From positions 248,001-312,000 of the forward strand of contig JAJNNY010000037.1 of assembly GCA_022453515.1 (NCBI GenBank): a stretch of 64,000 nt of DNA. The letters are read 5' to 3'. The stretch is from Astrocystis sublimbata. Its lineage: Eukaryota > Ascomycota > Sordariomycetes > Xylariales > Xylariaceae. Below the pieces are notes generated by a model, which made no database searches, had not been told where the DNA came from, and was given only the letters and a program-made list of their open reading frames with translations. How positions within the stretch are numbered: position 1 is the first letter of the stretch; each line of letters opens with the position of its first letter. Shown here one piece after another: positions 33,501-45,156 of this stretch. The position numbers were made by a program, and so were the translations under genes.

Positions 33501-36020
33501 CATTGGCCTTCTGCTCCCAGGCGTGCTCCCCGGTGTTTCAAGTTTGGCCATCCCCGTGTCTATGCTTCATTCAGTCTAGGTAGCAGGGCGAGCGCTGCCT
33601 CCCATCCCATCCTCGCTCATCCCTCGCCATCCAGAACATCCACCTGAGCATCACAAATGAACTAAACAGTGAAAACCAATAGCGCTGTTAGGAATCGAAC
33701 CCAACTCACTATTTGTGTCGCTCCTCTGGCAGTCCGTCTCACTATCACCTGTTTCGTTGCACTCATGCTACCTGCCTGCATCGGTAGCTACGTGTATCTG
33801 GCTAGCGGCCGTGGTGGTCTTGACCTTCCAGCACCCCCCTCGCCTCCTCCGAGCTCTTCTTCCCTTTGCGCGCGCAAAGATCACGCTGTCGGTACTCAGC
33901 CTCGCACGAGTCTGCACCAGGTGAGGATGATTCGTACAGAGTAGTGGCTGTTGTGGCAGATGCGACAACCTCGGCAAAGGCCGACCGTATCACCGACCAC
34001 GCGAACAACCAAAGTTGAAGCGGGCATGCATGCTCGGCATACTAAATCCTCCTGGTAGTATGTATGTGTATGGCTTTCGTGACTACCTAATGAAATACAA
34101 AAGCCACAAGTACTCACGGCGTTTTTTTCAAAGCCCGTGCCCTATTCCTTCGATCCGCCAACAGGATATCTGATCATGAAGAGTGATCCTCAACGGCCTT
34201 ATGGATCCTTCGACAGCCACCCCTCCTCCCATCTATAGAAGCCATTAGGACAGTGATCCCTGCGCCTACATGTGCAACTGAGCCGCCATTAAAGAGCTTC
34301 CAAATTCGACGCTGGCGGGCGGGAATACCCCGCTGTTTATTTTAAGCTTTTAGCTTCGTTTCCAACAAACAATGTGCACATATTTGCGAAACACTGACGG
34401 TTACTCACCTTGCAGCTTGTTGGCACTATAGTAGGTAGTCATCGCATGCTAACAATTTTTTAGACGAGAATCAAGTTACTGTTGGCGATCGTTGTCCCTC
34501 ATGGAAATGACGTCAAATCCGAAGGCGGCGAACATGTGACAAATGTGCGTGACCTTTGGTGCCCACCCAGCTGCTCCTTCGACATAAACCTCTCCGGGTG
34601 TTGAGCAAGCCTCGTAAGCAGCTGATCTCAGCTTCGATTCAGGCTGATACTTTGCAGCCCACCGTACAAAGCTTGTTTTCGTAATAGGTATAGGCTGTCG
34701 ACCTAGAACAAGTGTACACCCGCTAGAATGAAATTTCGTGAAGAAGAGGTATACAATTCTCTTAAGAAATTGCCATGCTCACCCCTCTGTCATCATAGTC
34801 ACCAAATGCCCCTCACCCTCAGTCTTATGTCATGTACCGAGCTCATGTCCACCTATTGTAACACTATCTGTATTACAAGAACTTTGGGGGAGGTATACAT
34901 ACCAATACATTACTCTTCGGCCCCATATCCTTTACGGCAGTGTAAGTATGAGCTATGAGCCGCCGACTATAAACGAAAGGCTGAGGTATGCCTCGGTCGT
35001 GATGAGGGCACCAAAAAGTATGTGGGATTTCGCACGTGTCTAGCGCTCACACTTGCGGTAAGATATCTTGCTCTGTGTAGTGGCAAGTTATAACGGCTCG
35101 ACTGGGCAAGACGAGGTAGCCAGCATCATAAGCTAGCATCTAGTTGATGACTCGATTTCCACGGAATGTTCGCTGGAGAACTGAGTGTGCAGGTGGTGTG
35201 CCACAGTCGAGCGCAGTGTGTGTTGCGACAACACAACCGAGTATGAGTCGAGATTGATTGATGTCTAAAACTGATGCTCGCTATATTGTTGTACCTTAAT
35301 ATACCAGCGCCTGCGATATGGCTTAGGTAAGGACAAGGTTTCGTCCTGTCTCTTGTGGTTGCCGGCAGTCAGAAGATCCCCGAATGTATTATGACCACTT
35401 GGAGCAGCTTGCCTCAGCTGGGATATATTGGGGTCGATCAATTGATATGTAGGAAACCCGTTCGTACCTTATCAAGGGACCACTTGCGGACGTCACTTGC
35501 ATGAGAGTGTGACAACTCAACTGAACTGCATGTGTCAATGTTGTTAAACTATTGGGCCAGGAACGGATGAGTCCCAATATGAATACAAATACGGAGCGAT
35601 CACCGTATCACTGATGCCCACGTCATAATTTGAACCATCTAGGTGATGTAAGGATATTACACGATGCACTGAAGGGAGCGCAAAGAAGCAGGATTGGATT
35701 GGATGCAGATGGCACAGAGACCAGCATCTTGCACCTAATTTACCTGGCAGGCAGAGCCTGGACCTCATCCCCGTAACACAAAGGAAGTGTAACGACATTG
35801 ATACAGTACTGTTGGCTGCACTGCAATTGCGACGGACGGCTTGAGAACACTGGCTTTTCTTTGTTGACTGCGGAGTCACAAACTGGCAAACGTAGAGTCT
35901 ACACTCTATATCGACGTTTGACAGAACCCTAAGCAACTCACTCACTAAGGTTGCATCATACACGCTCATTCAAAGCACTATAATCGTGAGATTCCTGCCC
36001 ATTGTTAAACACCCGACGAA
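30537..36020. other. gene-poor region, 5.5 kb
   Basis: No supported protein gene. The left 1-1.5 kb may be promoter and long leader of the 30536 gene, since it is pyrimidine rich on the minus strand. A GGTTCGATTCC B-box-like sequence occurs on the minus strand near 33691, but no matching tRNA acceptor or A box was found. The rest has only short overlapping frames. Confidence 0.4.
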
Positions 36021-37108
36021 ATGACCGCCGCAATTTCAAGCAAAGAAGGGCTCGCCCCGTTCACCGTTTCCGGGCTTTCCTCGCCGTGCTCAACATGGTA
36101 CAAGGTCATCGGTGACATCTCCTCCTCCTCAGTTCCCCTCATAATCGTCCACGGCGGCCCGGGAGCATGCCACGGATACCTCCTCCCCTTGACCGACCTC
36201 GCAGCCCAGACCCCTCTTATCTTCTACGACTAGATCGGTAACGGACGCTCCACTCACCTACCAGAAAAGAACGGCGATGAGGCCTTTTGGACGCCTGATC
36301 TTTTCATTGCCGAGCTCGACAACCTGATCGCTTATCTCGGATTGGCAGATAGACCGATTGATGTGTACGGACACAGTTGGGGCGGGATGTTGGTTGCGCA
36401 GTGGGCTGCGAGACCTACTACTTCCGCTACTACTACCGGGAATGCGAACAGGAATCTCCGCAAATTGGTAATAGCGAGCAGTCTCGCAAGCATGGACGCG
36501 TGGCGGATCGGAATCACGAAACTGCGGAAACAGCTCCCCGAAGATGTGCAAGAAGTCCTCGACAAGGCGGAAGAAACGTTGGATTTCGAAAGCCCGGAGT
36601 ACGAGGTGGCCACGGAGGTGTTCTATAAGCGACACCTGAGTCTTTCACGGCCGTGGCCCGCGAAGGAGGTGCAGGCCGCGCTGGACTGGTTTGCGAAGGA
36701 TGCGACTACGTACGGGACGATGTAAGTCATCCAACCATACACTCATCTATTTCATTGATTCTGCTCTTCTCCGTTTGTTTCCCCTTTTTTTCTTATTTTT
36801 CATATCAAATATGAGATCGGATGAAGTTGAGCCAACTGATAAATGACTGGCGTAGGTACGGTCCTAGTGAGCTTTACATCTCCGGGTCCCTGCGCAACTG
36901 GACCTGCATACCCGAGTTGAAAGGCATAAAAGCCCCAACACTTCTGATTAATGGCGCCCAAGACGAGGCCCAAGACGAGGCGATGCAGCCGTTCTTCGAT
37001 CACATTCCGAAGGCCAAGTGGATTACGCTGGATGAGGCGGCGCATTTCACCCACGTCGATCAGCGTGAGAGGCATATGCAGCATTTGAAGGCGTTCTTGG
37101 AGAGCTAG
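36021..37108 (+). pseudogene. proline iminopeptidase-like alpha/beta hydrolase with one in-frame TAG
   Basis: Exons 36021..36721 and 36856..37108 (134-nt intron, GTAAGT...GTAG) would encode 317 residues, but codon 71 (36231-36233) is TAG. The stop falls in LIFYD-stop-IGNGRSTHL, where the family normally has Gln (FYDQ-x-G-x-GRS), so one C-to-T change (CAG to TAG) explains it. Everything else is intact: oxyanion HGGPGACHG, nucleophile elbow YGHSWGGMLVAQ, acid LLINGAQDEA, and base AAHFTHVD. S33 iminopeptidases cleave N-terminal proline from peptides. An intron that skips the stop is unlikely because the codons on both sides are conserved. Either a very recent pseudogene, readthrough, RNA editing or a base-call error. 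Confidence 0.8.
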
Positions 37109-37368
37109 GATGGTGACCGTGCTTCATGTTATTGCTATATGGAACGCGCGTGACCAGTCCGAAATTACGGGTTGGGAGAATCAAAGAGAGTGGTTATCTA
37201 GTTGTGTCATCAATGCCGAAAGTGCGTCCATGTCTTAGCATGATGAAGTAATAGTAAACGGCGTCATTTGACTACATATCCAAATTTTGAAAGCATGGAA
37301 CCAACAAAAGATTTTGTCGATTACGACTTGATCATGCATTAATTGTATTAGGATTCAATGTCAAGTTT

Positions 37369-39081
37369 CTAATCCTCATCCATAGAATCGCCACTCTCAT
37401 CGTCGTCGTCGTCATCATCCTCACCACTGTCCTCCTCCTCGCTATCGTCATCCTTCGCGACACCTACCATCCGCTCCTCGACTTTATCCGTAGACTTATC
37501 CGATATTTTGTGAGCAAAAGCTTGACGGACCGCGGCGTTGGTGCTCGTATCCCAGACATGCAGCGTGCCCTTGCTACCAGCGACAGCGAGTCGGAAGGCC
37601 ACTTCCGGATCTGGGGCGAAGTTGGTCGAGAAGATCCTGCCAATATCCAAGTTCCGCGACACAACCATGGCGGGGCCCGTAGGTGTTATGTTCCAGAGCT
37701 TCACGATCTTGTCCGTGGACCCGGTGGCTATGTAGCCCGGCACATGAGGGTTGATGTCAAAGCTTGACAGCGACTCGTCGTGGGCCTGCAGTGTCCACAC
37801 CGGTTTGCTCGCCGAGGGACTGGACGGGACGTTGCGGATGTCGAAGTAGTGTATTATTCCTCTTTCCGTAGAGACATAGAAAAAGTTGGAGTCGTGAGGA
37901 TCCCACCTGATGTTCTCGACGTCGCTCTCGACACCCCATCTGGGTACCTTCGCGTCCGGCGCCCGCATATCGGCGGCGGCTACGGTGCGATCGTAACTGC
38001 CACTGAGAAGCACTGTAGACTCGACCGCATGCCATGCTAATGAGCATACCTTGTCGGTGTGGTAAGAGTACGACTGGGCGCATTTGGCCGTGTTCAGATC
38101 CCAGAGCTTGACGGTCTTGTCAGCTGACGCAGAGGCCAGCAGATTGCGATGTTGCCGGTTGGCGGCCAGAGACAGGACCGCGTCGACGTGGTACTCATCA
38201 TTGGCCTTCTTCGACTTCTTTTTCTTCTTTTTCTTCTCCTGCTCTTGTAGGTTGCCGCCCTGACCCAGGATGGCGTTGGGGTAAAGGCAGTCTACGGTAT
38301 CTAAATCCCAAACCTCGATATCGGGATCCATGGTGCCTATGGCGACGAAGTTGGCGTTGGAGTTGCTGTCGAACCCAGGCTTGGATACGGGGTAGCTGAG
38401 CCACTCGAGACACAGGGGTATGGCGGGTAGCATGATGTCGTGGTGCACGTAGAGGTTGTCGGCCTCATCTTCGTAAACGTAGACCTCGAGGTGGGCGAGC
38501 TCGTCCTCGACCTTGGCGGCAAGCAGCATATTGTCCGTCGCGAGAATCTGCAGCTCTTCACGGTCGTTCTCTTCCTGGTCCTGCTCGTCGGGTATGGTGA
38601 TGTAGGGGTCTTCCTTATTTGATTCGTAGTATGCGAGAGATTTGATGTTGCCGAACATGTCCATGCGCTGACCGTGGACGTCGTCCTCTTCGTCGTCGTA
38701 GTTTTCGAGGTTGTATTCTTTCAGGTCGGGGTCGTTGAAGTCGATCCTGGGACGAGGTCAGTTTCGCCAATGCAATAGGAAATGACACCAGCTAACAACA
38801 TACTCTTCCTTTTTGCTTTGTTTAGATGCCTTGGCTGGGGTGGTAGCCTTTTCCTCGGAGACAGCGGCACCGTTGCCCGATGTATCAACATCTTCATCGC
38901 TGTCTTCGCTGACATCTCCGGCCCGCCCTTGCTCCAGGTCGTCGTTCGCATCGTCGAGCTGTAACTTGGCCAGTTCCGCTATGCGCTCGAACTCGGCCTC
39001 GTCAAAGTTGTATCTAGATGGGAAGGGCGCTGCGAAACCCCGCGGGACCCATGCGGTTGTGGTGATCATAGAGTCGCCCAT
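37369..39081 (-). CDS. PWP1: PWP1-like WD40 ribosome biogenesis protein, two exons
   Basis: Exons 39081..38804 and 38746..37369, 551 aa, with a 57-nt intron (GTATGT...CCCAG). A second start at 39069 (MITTTAWVPRGFA) fits the family N-terminus even better than the first ATG at 39081 (MGDS). The N-terminal motif AWVPRGFAAPFPSRYNFDEA and the acidic AELAKLQLDDANDDLE are typical of PWP1. WD40 blades include DPDIEVWDLDTVDCLYPN, LASASADKTVKLWDLNTAKC, VLLSGSYDRTVAAADMRAPD, YIATGSTDKIVKLWNITPTG and GTLHVWDTSTNAAVRQAF. A Lys-rich insert (QEKKKKKKKSKK) and an Asp/Glu tail (DDDDDDDESGD) flank the propeller. PWP1 is a nucleolar factor in rRNA processing and early 60S assembly. The gene is divergent from Prp16 across 411 bp. 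Confidence 0.88.
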
Positions 39082-39492
39082 CTTGTGTGTAATTTTGGCT
39101 CGAATTGCTGATAATCGCAAAAGTACGGGCAGGGATTGAAGCTGCCAAATTGACCCCTCCAACTTTTTCAATCGGCTTTGGAGAGTTTCCCAAAATTTAG
39201 CGGGGCGTACAGGGGTTGCTATAATCGATACCTATCCGTCGGTACCTACCTAGTAGGTAAGCCGCTACATTCATCACCCCATAGCCCCAGCTAGCCTCGC
39301 TAGCTCCCCTAACTTGGAACTAGAGCCTGCTAAAGTTACCTGAACCAAACTGACCGACAACATGCCAACCTTAGCAACCTTGACAAGTCGCAGGTCTGTC
39401 ATTAATAACAAATAACAAAACTCAACCTACCAGCCAACCAATACCTACCCAACACAAGCTGCAGGGCCTCCCGCAGTCGCATCGCTGTTCAT
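39082..39492. promoter_or_regulatory. bidirectional promoter, PWP1 / PRP16
   Basis: 411 bp between two diverging housekeeping starts. It contains GGTACCTACCTAGTAGGTAA near 39241-39260 and several CCAACC/ACCAACC repeats before the Prp16 ATG. No TATA box near either start. Confidence 0.5.
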
Positions 39493-42400
39493 ATGGATCG
39501 CGAAGACGGAACCTTCAGTCCCAAGCGACGGAAACTCGATTTCAATCCCTTGCGCTCCGACGACCGGTATTCCTCCTTACCCTCACGCAGCGCCAACGCG
39601 TCTCGTTCACATCCCCGAGACCGAGGCGTCAACAACTCCGACTCGCACTCGCGCGCCCATACGCCCCGTGGCCAGTCTAGCTATGCCGCCACTCCCGCCC
39701 AAAGTGAGTTCGACGCGCCCCTCATCAATCCAGAGGACCAGCTCGCCCTCGACCGTGATTGGTACGGCGGTGACGAGACCGGCGGTCACACCTTTGGCGA
39801 CGACTCGCACAACCCATTTGGGTCTTACGATACGTCATGGGTCGAGCAGCAGCAGCGCGAAGCTGCAATGATCGAGAAGAAAGCCGGGAAACAGATGAAT
39901 GCCAGGCAACTGCAGAGACAGAAGGACAACGATGCGTGGGAGACGAATCGCATGCTCACGTCTGGTGTTGCGCAGCGAAGGGGACTAGGCGACGACTTCG
40001 ACGAGGACAATGAGGGGACGCGCGTCCACCTTCTAATACACGATTTGAAGCCTCCGTTTCTCGACGGACGGACCGTATTTACAAAACAGCTGGAGCCAGT
40101 ACCCGCTGTTCGGGACTATCAGAGCGATATGGCTGTGTTCAGTCGGAAGGGTAGTCGTGCTGTGAAAGAGCGGAGACAACAGAGGGAACGCCAGAAGCAA
40201 GCGCAAGATGCGACCAACATGGCTGGCACCACTCTTGGGAACTTGATGGGTGTCAAGGAAGAGGACGGTGACAGCGCGCTGCCCATCGCCGCGGAAGACG
40301 ACCAGGCCAAAGCCGGAAGCAACAGCAACAACAAGTTCAGCGAAGTCATGAAGAAGAGCGACGGCGCGAGCAACTTCAGCCAGAGCAAGACCTTGAAGGA
40401 ACAAAGAGAATACCTGCCGGCATTTGCGGTGCGCGAGGACTTGTTAAGAGTCATCAGGGATAATCAGGTCATCATCGTAGTGGGTGAGACAGGTTCGGGA
40501 AAGACGACGCAACTCACACAATTCTTATATGAGGATGGGTACGGGAAACAGGGCATGATAGGGTGCACACAACCTCGTCGAGTGGCAGCTATGAGCGTGG
40601 CCAAGCGTGTGGCGGAAGAGATGGAGGTGAAGCTGGGCAGTACTGTCGGTTACGCCATCCGGTTCGAGGACTGCACGAGCAAAGACACCGTTATCAAGTA
40701 CATGACTGATGGTGTTCTGCTCCGCGAGTCCCTCAACGAAAGAGATTTAGATCGGTATTCATGTGTCATCATGGACGAAGCCCACGAACGTGCCCTCAAC
40801 ACCGATGTCCTTTTGGGGCTGTTCAACAAGATCCTACAACGCCGTAGAGATCTCAAGCTCATCGTCACATCCGCCACCATGAACTCGAAGCGATTCTCCG
40901 ATTTCTTCGGCGGCGCTCCAGAATTCACAATACCGGGAAGAACATTCCCTGTCGATATCATGTTCCATCGTTCGCCAGTCGAAGACTATGTCGACCAGGC
41001 GGTTCAGCAGGTTTTGTCGATACACGTTTCTATGGGCGCCGGAGATATCTTGGTGTTCATGACTGGACAAGAAGACATTGAGTGTACCTGCGAGCTAGTG
41101 CGCGAGCGTCTAAATGCCCTAAACGATCCGCCAGAGCTAAGCATCCTACCCATCTACAGTCAGATGCCGGCGGACCTGCAGGCTAAGATCTTCGACCGAG
41201 CGCCGCCTGGGGTACGCAAATGCATTGTGGCCACCAACATTGCAGAGACGAGTCTGACTGTAGACGGTATCATGTACGTTGTCGACGCCGGGTACTCGAA
41301 GATGAAAGTCTACAACCCACGCATGGGAATGGATACCCTTCAAATTACGCCCATCTCGCAGGCCAATGCCGGACAGAGAGCTGGTCGAGCAGGCAGAACC
41401 GGGCCAGGACGAGCTTTCCGACTATTCACCGAAAAGGCATTCAAGGACGAGCTATACATACAAACGATACCCGAGATCCAACGGACCAACCTCAGCAACA
41501 CGGTACTACTCCTCAAGTCGCTGGGCGTTCGCGACCTGCTTGACTTCGACTTCATGGACCCACCCCCACAAGACACCATCACCACCTCGATGTTCGACCT
41601 ATGGGCCTTAGGAGCACTCGACAATTTGGGCGAACTGACAGACCTAGGCGCCAAGATGAACGCGTTCCCCATGGACCCATCTCTGGCCAAGCTTTTGATC
41701 GTGTCGGAAGAGTACGGCTGCAGTGAAGAAATGGTGACCATTGTCTCGATGCTGTCCGTGCCAAACGTATTCTACCGACCTAAAGAGCGACAGGAAGAGT
41801 CCGATGCCGCGCGCGAAAAGTTCTTCGTCCCGGAATCCGACCACCTGACCTATCTCCATGTGTACTCGCAGTGGAAATCGAACGGGTACTCGGACGGGTG
41901 GTGCACACGGCACTTCCTTCATCCGAAGTCTCTCCGCAGGGCAAAGGAGATCAGAGACCAACTCCTCGACATCATGAAGATGCAAAAGATGGACATGGTC
42001 TCCTGCGGGACCGACTGGGACATCATCCGCAAGTGTATCTGCTCGGGCTACTACCACCAGGCGGCGAAGGTCAAGGGTATTGGCGAGTACATCAACCTTC
42101 GGACTTCGGTGACCGTGCAGCTGCACCCGACGAGCGCGTTGTACGGCCTGGGTTTCCTGCCGGATTACGTCGTCTACCATGAGCTGATTCTCACCTCGAA
42201 AGAATACATGTCCACTGTGACCTCCGTAGACCCGCACTGGCTAGCCGAGCTGGGAGGCGTGTTCTATAGCGTTAAGGAGAAGGGGTATTCTGCGCGTGAG
42301 AAGCGCTTCACGGAGACGGAGTTCAACCGCAAAATCGAGATTGAGGCGAAAATGGCCGAGGACAAGAAGAGGCAGGAGCAGCAGCTGAAAGATGAGGAGG

Positions 42401-42507
42401 AAAGAACAGTCAAGAAGCCGGGAGTAGAGAAGGATAAGGCGAAGAAGATTATAACATCAGGCGCGGTCAAGAAGCCTGTTTTGAAACGGAGGGGGAGAGG
42501 ATTCTAG
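39493..42507 (+). CDS. PRP16: DEAH-box splicing ATPase Prp16 (DHX38 family)
   Basis: Intronless, 1004 aa, ATG at 39493. It remodels the spliceosome after the first transesterification. The N-terminal 300 residues are polar with [10 protein letters not shown] and the [20 protein letters not shown] motif of Prp16 proteins. Helicase motifs are in order: [12 protein letters not shown] (about 331), Ia [15 protein letters not shown], Ib [22 protein letters not shown] (about 426), [42 protein letters not shown] (about 582), [14 protein letters not shown] (about 628). Winged-helix, ratchet and OB regions follow ([34 protein letters not shown]). The tail is basic ([12 protein letters not shown]). The N-terminal motifs distinguish it from Prp2, Prp22 and Prp43. 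Confidence 0.93.
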   Translation: MDREDGTFSPKRRKLDFNPLRSDDRYSSLPSRSANASRSHPRDRGVNNSDSHSRAHTPRGQSSYAATPAQSEFDAPLINPEDQLALDRDWYGGDETGGHTFGDDSHNPFGSYDTSWVEQQQREAAMIEKKAGKQMNARQLQRQKDNDAWETNRMLTSGVAQRRGLGDDFDEDNEGTRVHLLIHDLKPPFLDGRTVFTKQLEPVPAVRDYQSDMAVFSRKGSRAVKERRQQRERQKQAQDATNMAGTTLGNLMGVKEEDGDSALPIAAEDDQAKAGSNSNNKFSEVMKKSDGASNFSQSKTLKEQREYLPAFAVREDLLRVIRDNQVIIVVGETGSGKTTQLTQFLYEDGYGKQGMIGCTQPRRVAAMSVAKRVAEEMEVKLGSTVGYAIRFEDCTSKDTVIKYMTDGVLLRESLNERDLDRYSCVIMDEAHERALNTDVLLGLFNKILQRRRDLKLIVTSATMNSKRFSDFFGGAPEFTIPGRTFPVDIMFHRSPVEDYVDQAVQQVLSIHVSMGAGDILVFMTGQEDIECTCELVRERLNALNDPPELSILPIYSQMPADLQAKIFDRAPPGVRKCIVATNIAETSLTVDGIMYVVDAGYSKMKVYNPRMGMDTLQITPISQANAGQRAGRAGRTGPGRAFRLFTEKAFKDELYIQTIPEIQRTNLSNTVLLLKSLGVRDLLDFDFMDPPPQDTITTSMFDLWALGALDNLGELTDLGAKMNAFPMDPSLAKLLIVSEEYGCSEEMVTIVSMLSVPNVFYRPKERQEESDAAREKFFVPESDHLTYLHVYSQWKSNGYSDGWCTRHFLHPKSLRRAKEIRDQLLDIMKMQKMDMVSCGTDWDIIRKCICSGYYHQAAKVKGIGEYINLRTSVTVQLHPTSALYGLGFLPDYVVYHELILTSKEYMSTVTSVDPHWLAELGGVFYSVKEKGYSAREKRFTETEFNRKIEIEAKMAEDKKRQEQQLKDEEERTVKKPGVEKDKAKKIITSGAVKKPVLKRRGRGF

Positions 42508-42672
42508 GCTCGAGATGATGACCATCGCATGACGGATCAACGACTTGGATATAGATTCTATATAGGTGGTCAAAGAATAATTAAAGAATAAACAGACGTT
42601 CTAATTCAAGCTACGTGCTGGTTTTAAAGGTGGTGATTGTTGGTTTCATGTTTTTTCTCCTTTTCCTCGGCC

Positions 42673-43248
42673 CTAGCGCCGTACTTCGAACTGCGACTCG
42701 CCATCCAGCAACCCGCGATCTTCCTTGTCCAGCTTGACGACCTTTGCGTGGCGCGGTCCTTCGTCGATGACTTTCAGGAACTCCTTGATTGCGTCAGAAC
42801 TGCCCTGGGCTTCACCCTCGACCTACGAACCAGTGGTTGACATGAGTTAGTCAGTCGTCCAGCTTACTTGCAACAACACAACTACCATTGGTATCGAGCC
42901 ATAGCAAGTGTTGGGGCAAGAAGACTTAGGTAAGATGGCGTACCTTTTCATTCTCCGTATTCCGACACCATCCCGTCACGCTCAGCTTCGAGGCCTCTCG
43001 CTGCGTGAAGTTGCGGAAGTTGACGCCTGCATAGGGTAGATGTGAGTTGGGTTATTCTGACGTCTTTCAAGCGAGCTACAACCAGGACGCAATGATCAAA
43101 TGGTGAAAGATAAAAAACATCATGGATATAGGTGATCCCACACGCACCTTGCACTTGGCCGTGGACGAGGAAGTAGATCTGTATTGTTATATGTCAGTGC
43201 AACTCTTGAGTACTAGTGGAATGATGTGCGGAATACTCTTTGTGACAT
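42673..43248 (-). CDS. acylphosphatase, four exons
   Basis: Exons (minus) 43248..43237, 43178..43148, 43026..42944 and 42822..42673 give exactly 92 codons, 91 aa, the normal length. The first coding exon is only 12 nt (MSQR), with donor GTATTC. The joined protein reads MSQRIYFLVHGQVQGVNFRN onward, then FTQREASKLSVTGWCRNTEN, VEGEAQGSSDAIKEFLKV and finally GPRHAKVVKLDKEDR. It carries both catalytic residues of the family: Arg of VQGVNFRNF (phosphate cradle) and Asn of GWCRNT. The enzyme hydrolyses carboxyl phosphate bonds of acylphosphates. Introns are 58, 121 and 121 nt. It is convergent with Prp16 (165 bp apart). Confidence is high because all junctions keep frame and give a complete domain. 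Confidence 0.92.
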
Positions 43249-43696
43249 CTTCGCTGCGTTGAGAAGCTTAAACGTTGATGGTCCAGCTTTTGAAGCTTGA
43301 GGAGGTCGGACGTGTAGATACCTAGCAAATCACACCAACTGCTCGACTTTGGTTGTATTCGTGGTCGGAGATTTGTTGCTTCATGTCCATGAGCACTTAG
43401 TGGTGACATGCAGTGTATCTGAGCTGGGTAGATGTAGGCTGGCGGGGCACAGGTGGATAGGTACGTACCTGGGTAGCTCTCTGCTCATCTTGGCATCGAA
43501 GCTTAATGCGGGAGAGTGGAGATACCAATAAGCGCGATTCTAGACTCCCTCGACTCATTGGCGGTCGGTAGTTGACTCGATTCACCTTGTCATGTCACTC
43601 CCACCGCATTGTCTACATACATAAACCTCTACCACGATCACCTCACATTATCATTTCAATAATAAGCCCCTTGGCTGCTCATAATTCTGCGACGTA
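43249..43696. promoter_or_regulatory. bidirectional promoter, acylphosphatase / Tls1-like
   Basis: 448 bp between diverging starts. No coding potential. CATAAACC lies 76 bp before the ATG at 43697, and GGTACGTACCTGGGTA lies near 43460. Confidence 0.45.
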
Positions 43697-45156
43697 ATGG
43701 ACTCCAACACGTCAGTCCTCGAGAACACAGATGACTCAGCGCAACCCATTGTCTTCCGCGGCAAGAAGCGCAAAACCTACCGCCAGCGCCCCGGCAACGA
43801 CGTCGAAAACGATGCATCAACATCAACAGATCCGATCCCCGACGCGCCGCCGTCGACCACTATCAGCAACACCTCTCTCACAGCTTCCGACGCGACCGGT
43901 ATACCTACAGGCAAAGATGAAGAGACGCTATCCATCAGCGAAGCGCTGCGCCTGCGAAACCTGCGCAAGTCGCGAGTACGCGGCGGCGTGACCTTCGGCG
44001 CCGACAACAACAATAACAACAACGGGGCTCAGTCGGGCGGCGGTGTCGAAGACGAGCTCAGCCTGATGATCCGCGAGGAGGAGAAGAAGGCCATCGACCA
44101 GACCGCCTCGCTGACATCGGCGAACAGGCGCTTTGCGCCGCAGACGGGGTTGTCGGGGGAGTTGGTGAACAAGCACATGTAAGTAAACTCGCCCTTTCCC
44201 CAGAAAGGTGGGCCATATCCCTCTTTTCTGGTCTCGTAGGGGAAGACTCTGCTCTACCCCATTGTGCAATGCTGATGGAGCAAGGGAGGAATACATAGAG
44301 GCCGAACTAGCTAGGCGACATCAACAATTCGTGGCGGCTGGTTCCACAACCGACCGCGCATCGAGCTCAGCAACAGCAAACAACCACCCCGGCGCCGACG
44401 GTGCCTCGAGTGCGACCACAGCCGATAAGGCAGGGGACAAGCACACAGCGCTCACAGGCAAGCTCCTCGAAGTCGATCTCGGCGACGAAGTGCGCAACCG
44501 CAATGCAGCCATGACGGACCGCGCGCGGCGGAAACTGGCTGGACTAGCCGTCGACGATGATGACGACGGCAGCGCCGAGCAGCAGGAGGGGCGGCCGAAG
44601 AAGGTCAGGCTGGGCCGCGACGGCAAGCCCTGGAGGCCGCGGAATAGACGCAATAGCGATGATGTCAAGCGAGATCAGCTGGTCGAGGAGATTATGAGGG
44701 AGAACAGACGTAAGTTGACCAACCAAAGACCCGCCCATCCACCCACCCATTATCCACTCCCAAAATTTACCCCCAAAATTTACTCCCAAAATCCCACTAC
44801 GCGTGCCAGACAAGCGGTGGGCGCATGACACGAGAACGAGCATTTTAACTAACAATACCCCTCCCCAACAAACAGTAGACGTATACGACAACCCCACTCC
44901 GCCGCCCCCCGACGCGGACACAGCCGCGGAAGTGGACGCCGACGAACGCATAGCCGAGGAGTTCCGGCGCGAGTTCCTGGACGCCATGGCCGAGCGGCAG
45001 CGGCGACGAAAGCCCGTCGGCCCGCCGACCAAGCCGGGCGCTAAGAAGGACGAGGAGGTCCTCAAGGGGCCGAAGCTGGGCGGGAGTCGCAACACGAGAG
45101 CGGCCATGCGCGATCTGCTTCTTAAGAAGGAGAAGGAGAGTCAGGGGAAGAAGTAA
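43697..45156 (+). CDS. Tls1/C9orf78 (HCA59) family spliceosome-associated protein, three exons
   Basis: Exons 43697..44178, 44285..44709 and 44876..45156 give 395 aa. Introns of 106 and 166 nt have GTAAGT donors, and all junctions keep frame. The protein is highly charged. The N-terminus has VFRGKKRKTYRQRPGND, and ISEALRLRNLRKSRVRGG is a conserved family segment. The core reads FAPQTGLSGELVNKHM, then across intron 1 EEYIEAELARRHQQF. The C-terminus is basic and ends GSRNTRAAMRDLLLKKEKE. Homologues: fission yeast Tls1 (binds Brr2, needed for splicing of telomere and silencing factor transcripts) and human C9orf78 (splice-site choice with BRR2). Poly-Asn (NNNNNN) and Thr/Ser-rich inserts are lineage-specific. 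Intron 2 carries a short CCCAAAATTTAC tandem. Confidence 0.85.

Noticed and set aside
33681..33760. tRNA on the minus strand (perfect B-box GGTTCGATTCC, plausible T-arm)
   Set aside because: No complementary 5' acceptor strand or convincing A box within 60-120 nt; at best a tRNA fragment.
36215..36235. TAG at 36231 as an intron acceptor (GACTAG) that would remove the stop
   Set aside because: The codons just before it encode conserved family residues (HGGPG ... LIFYD), so an intron there would delete the core.
41644..42237. 197-residue minus-strand frame
   Set aside because: Shadow of the Prp16 C-terminal domains.
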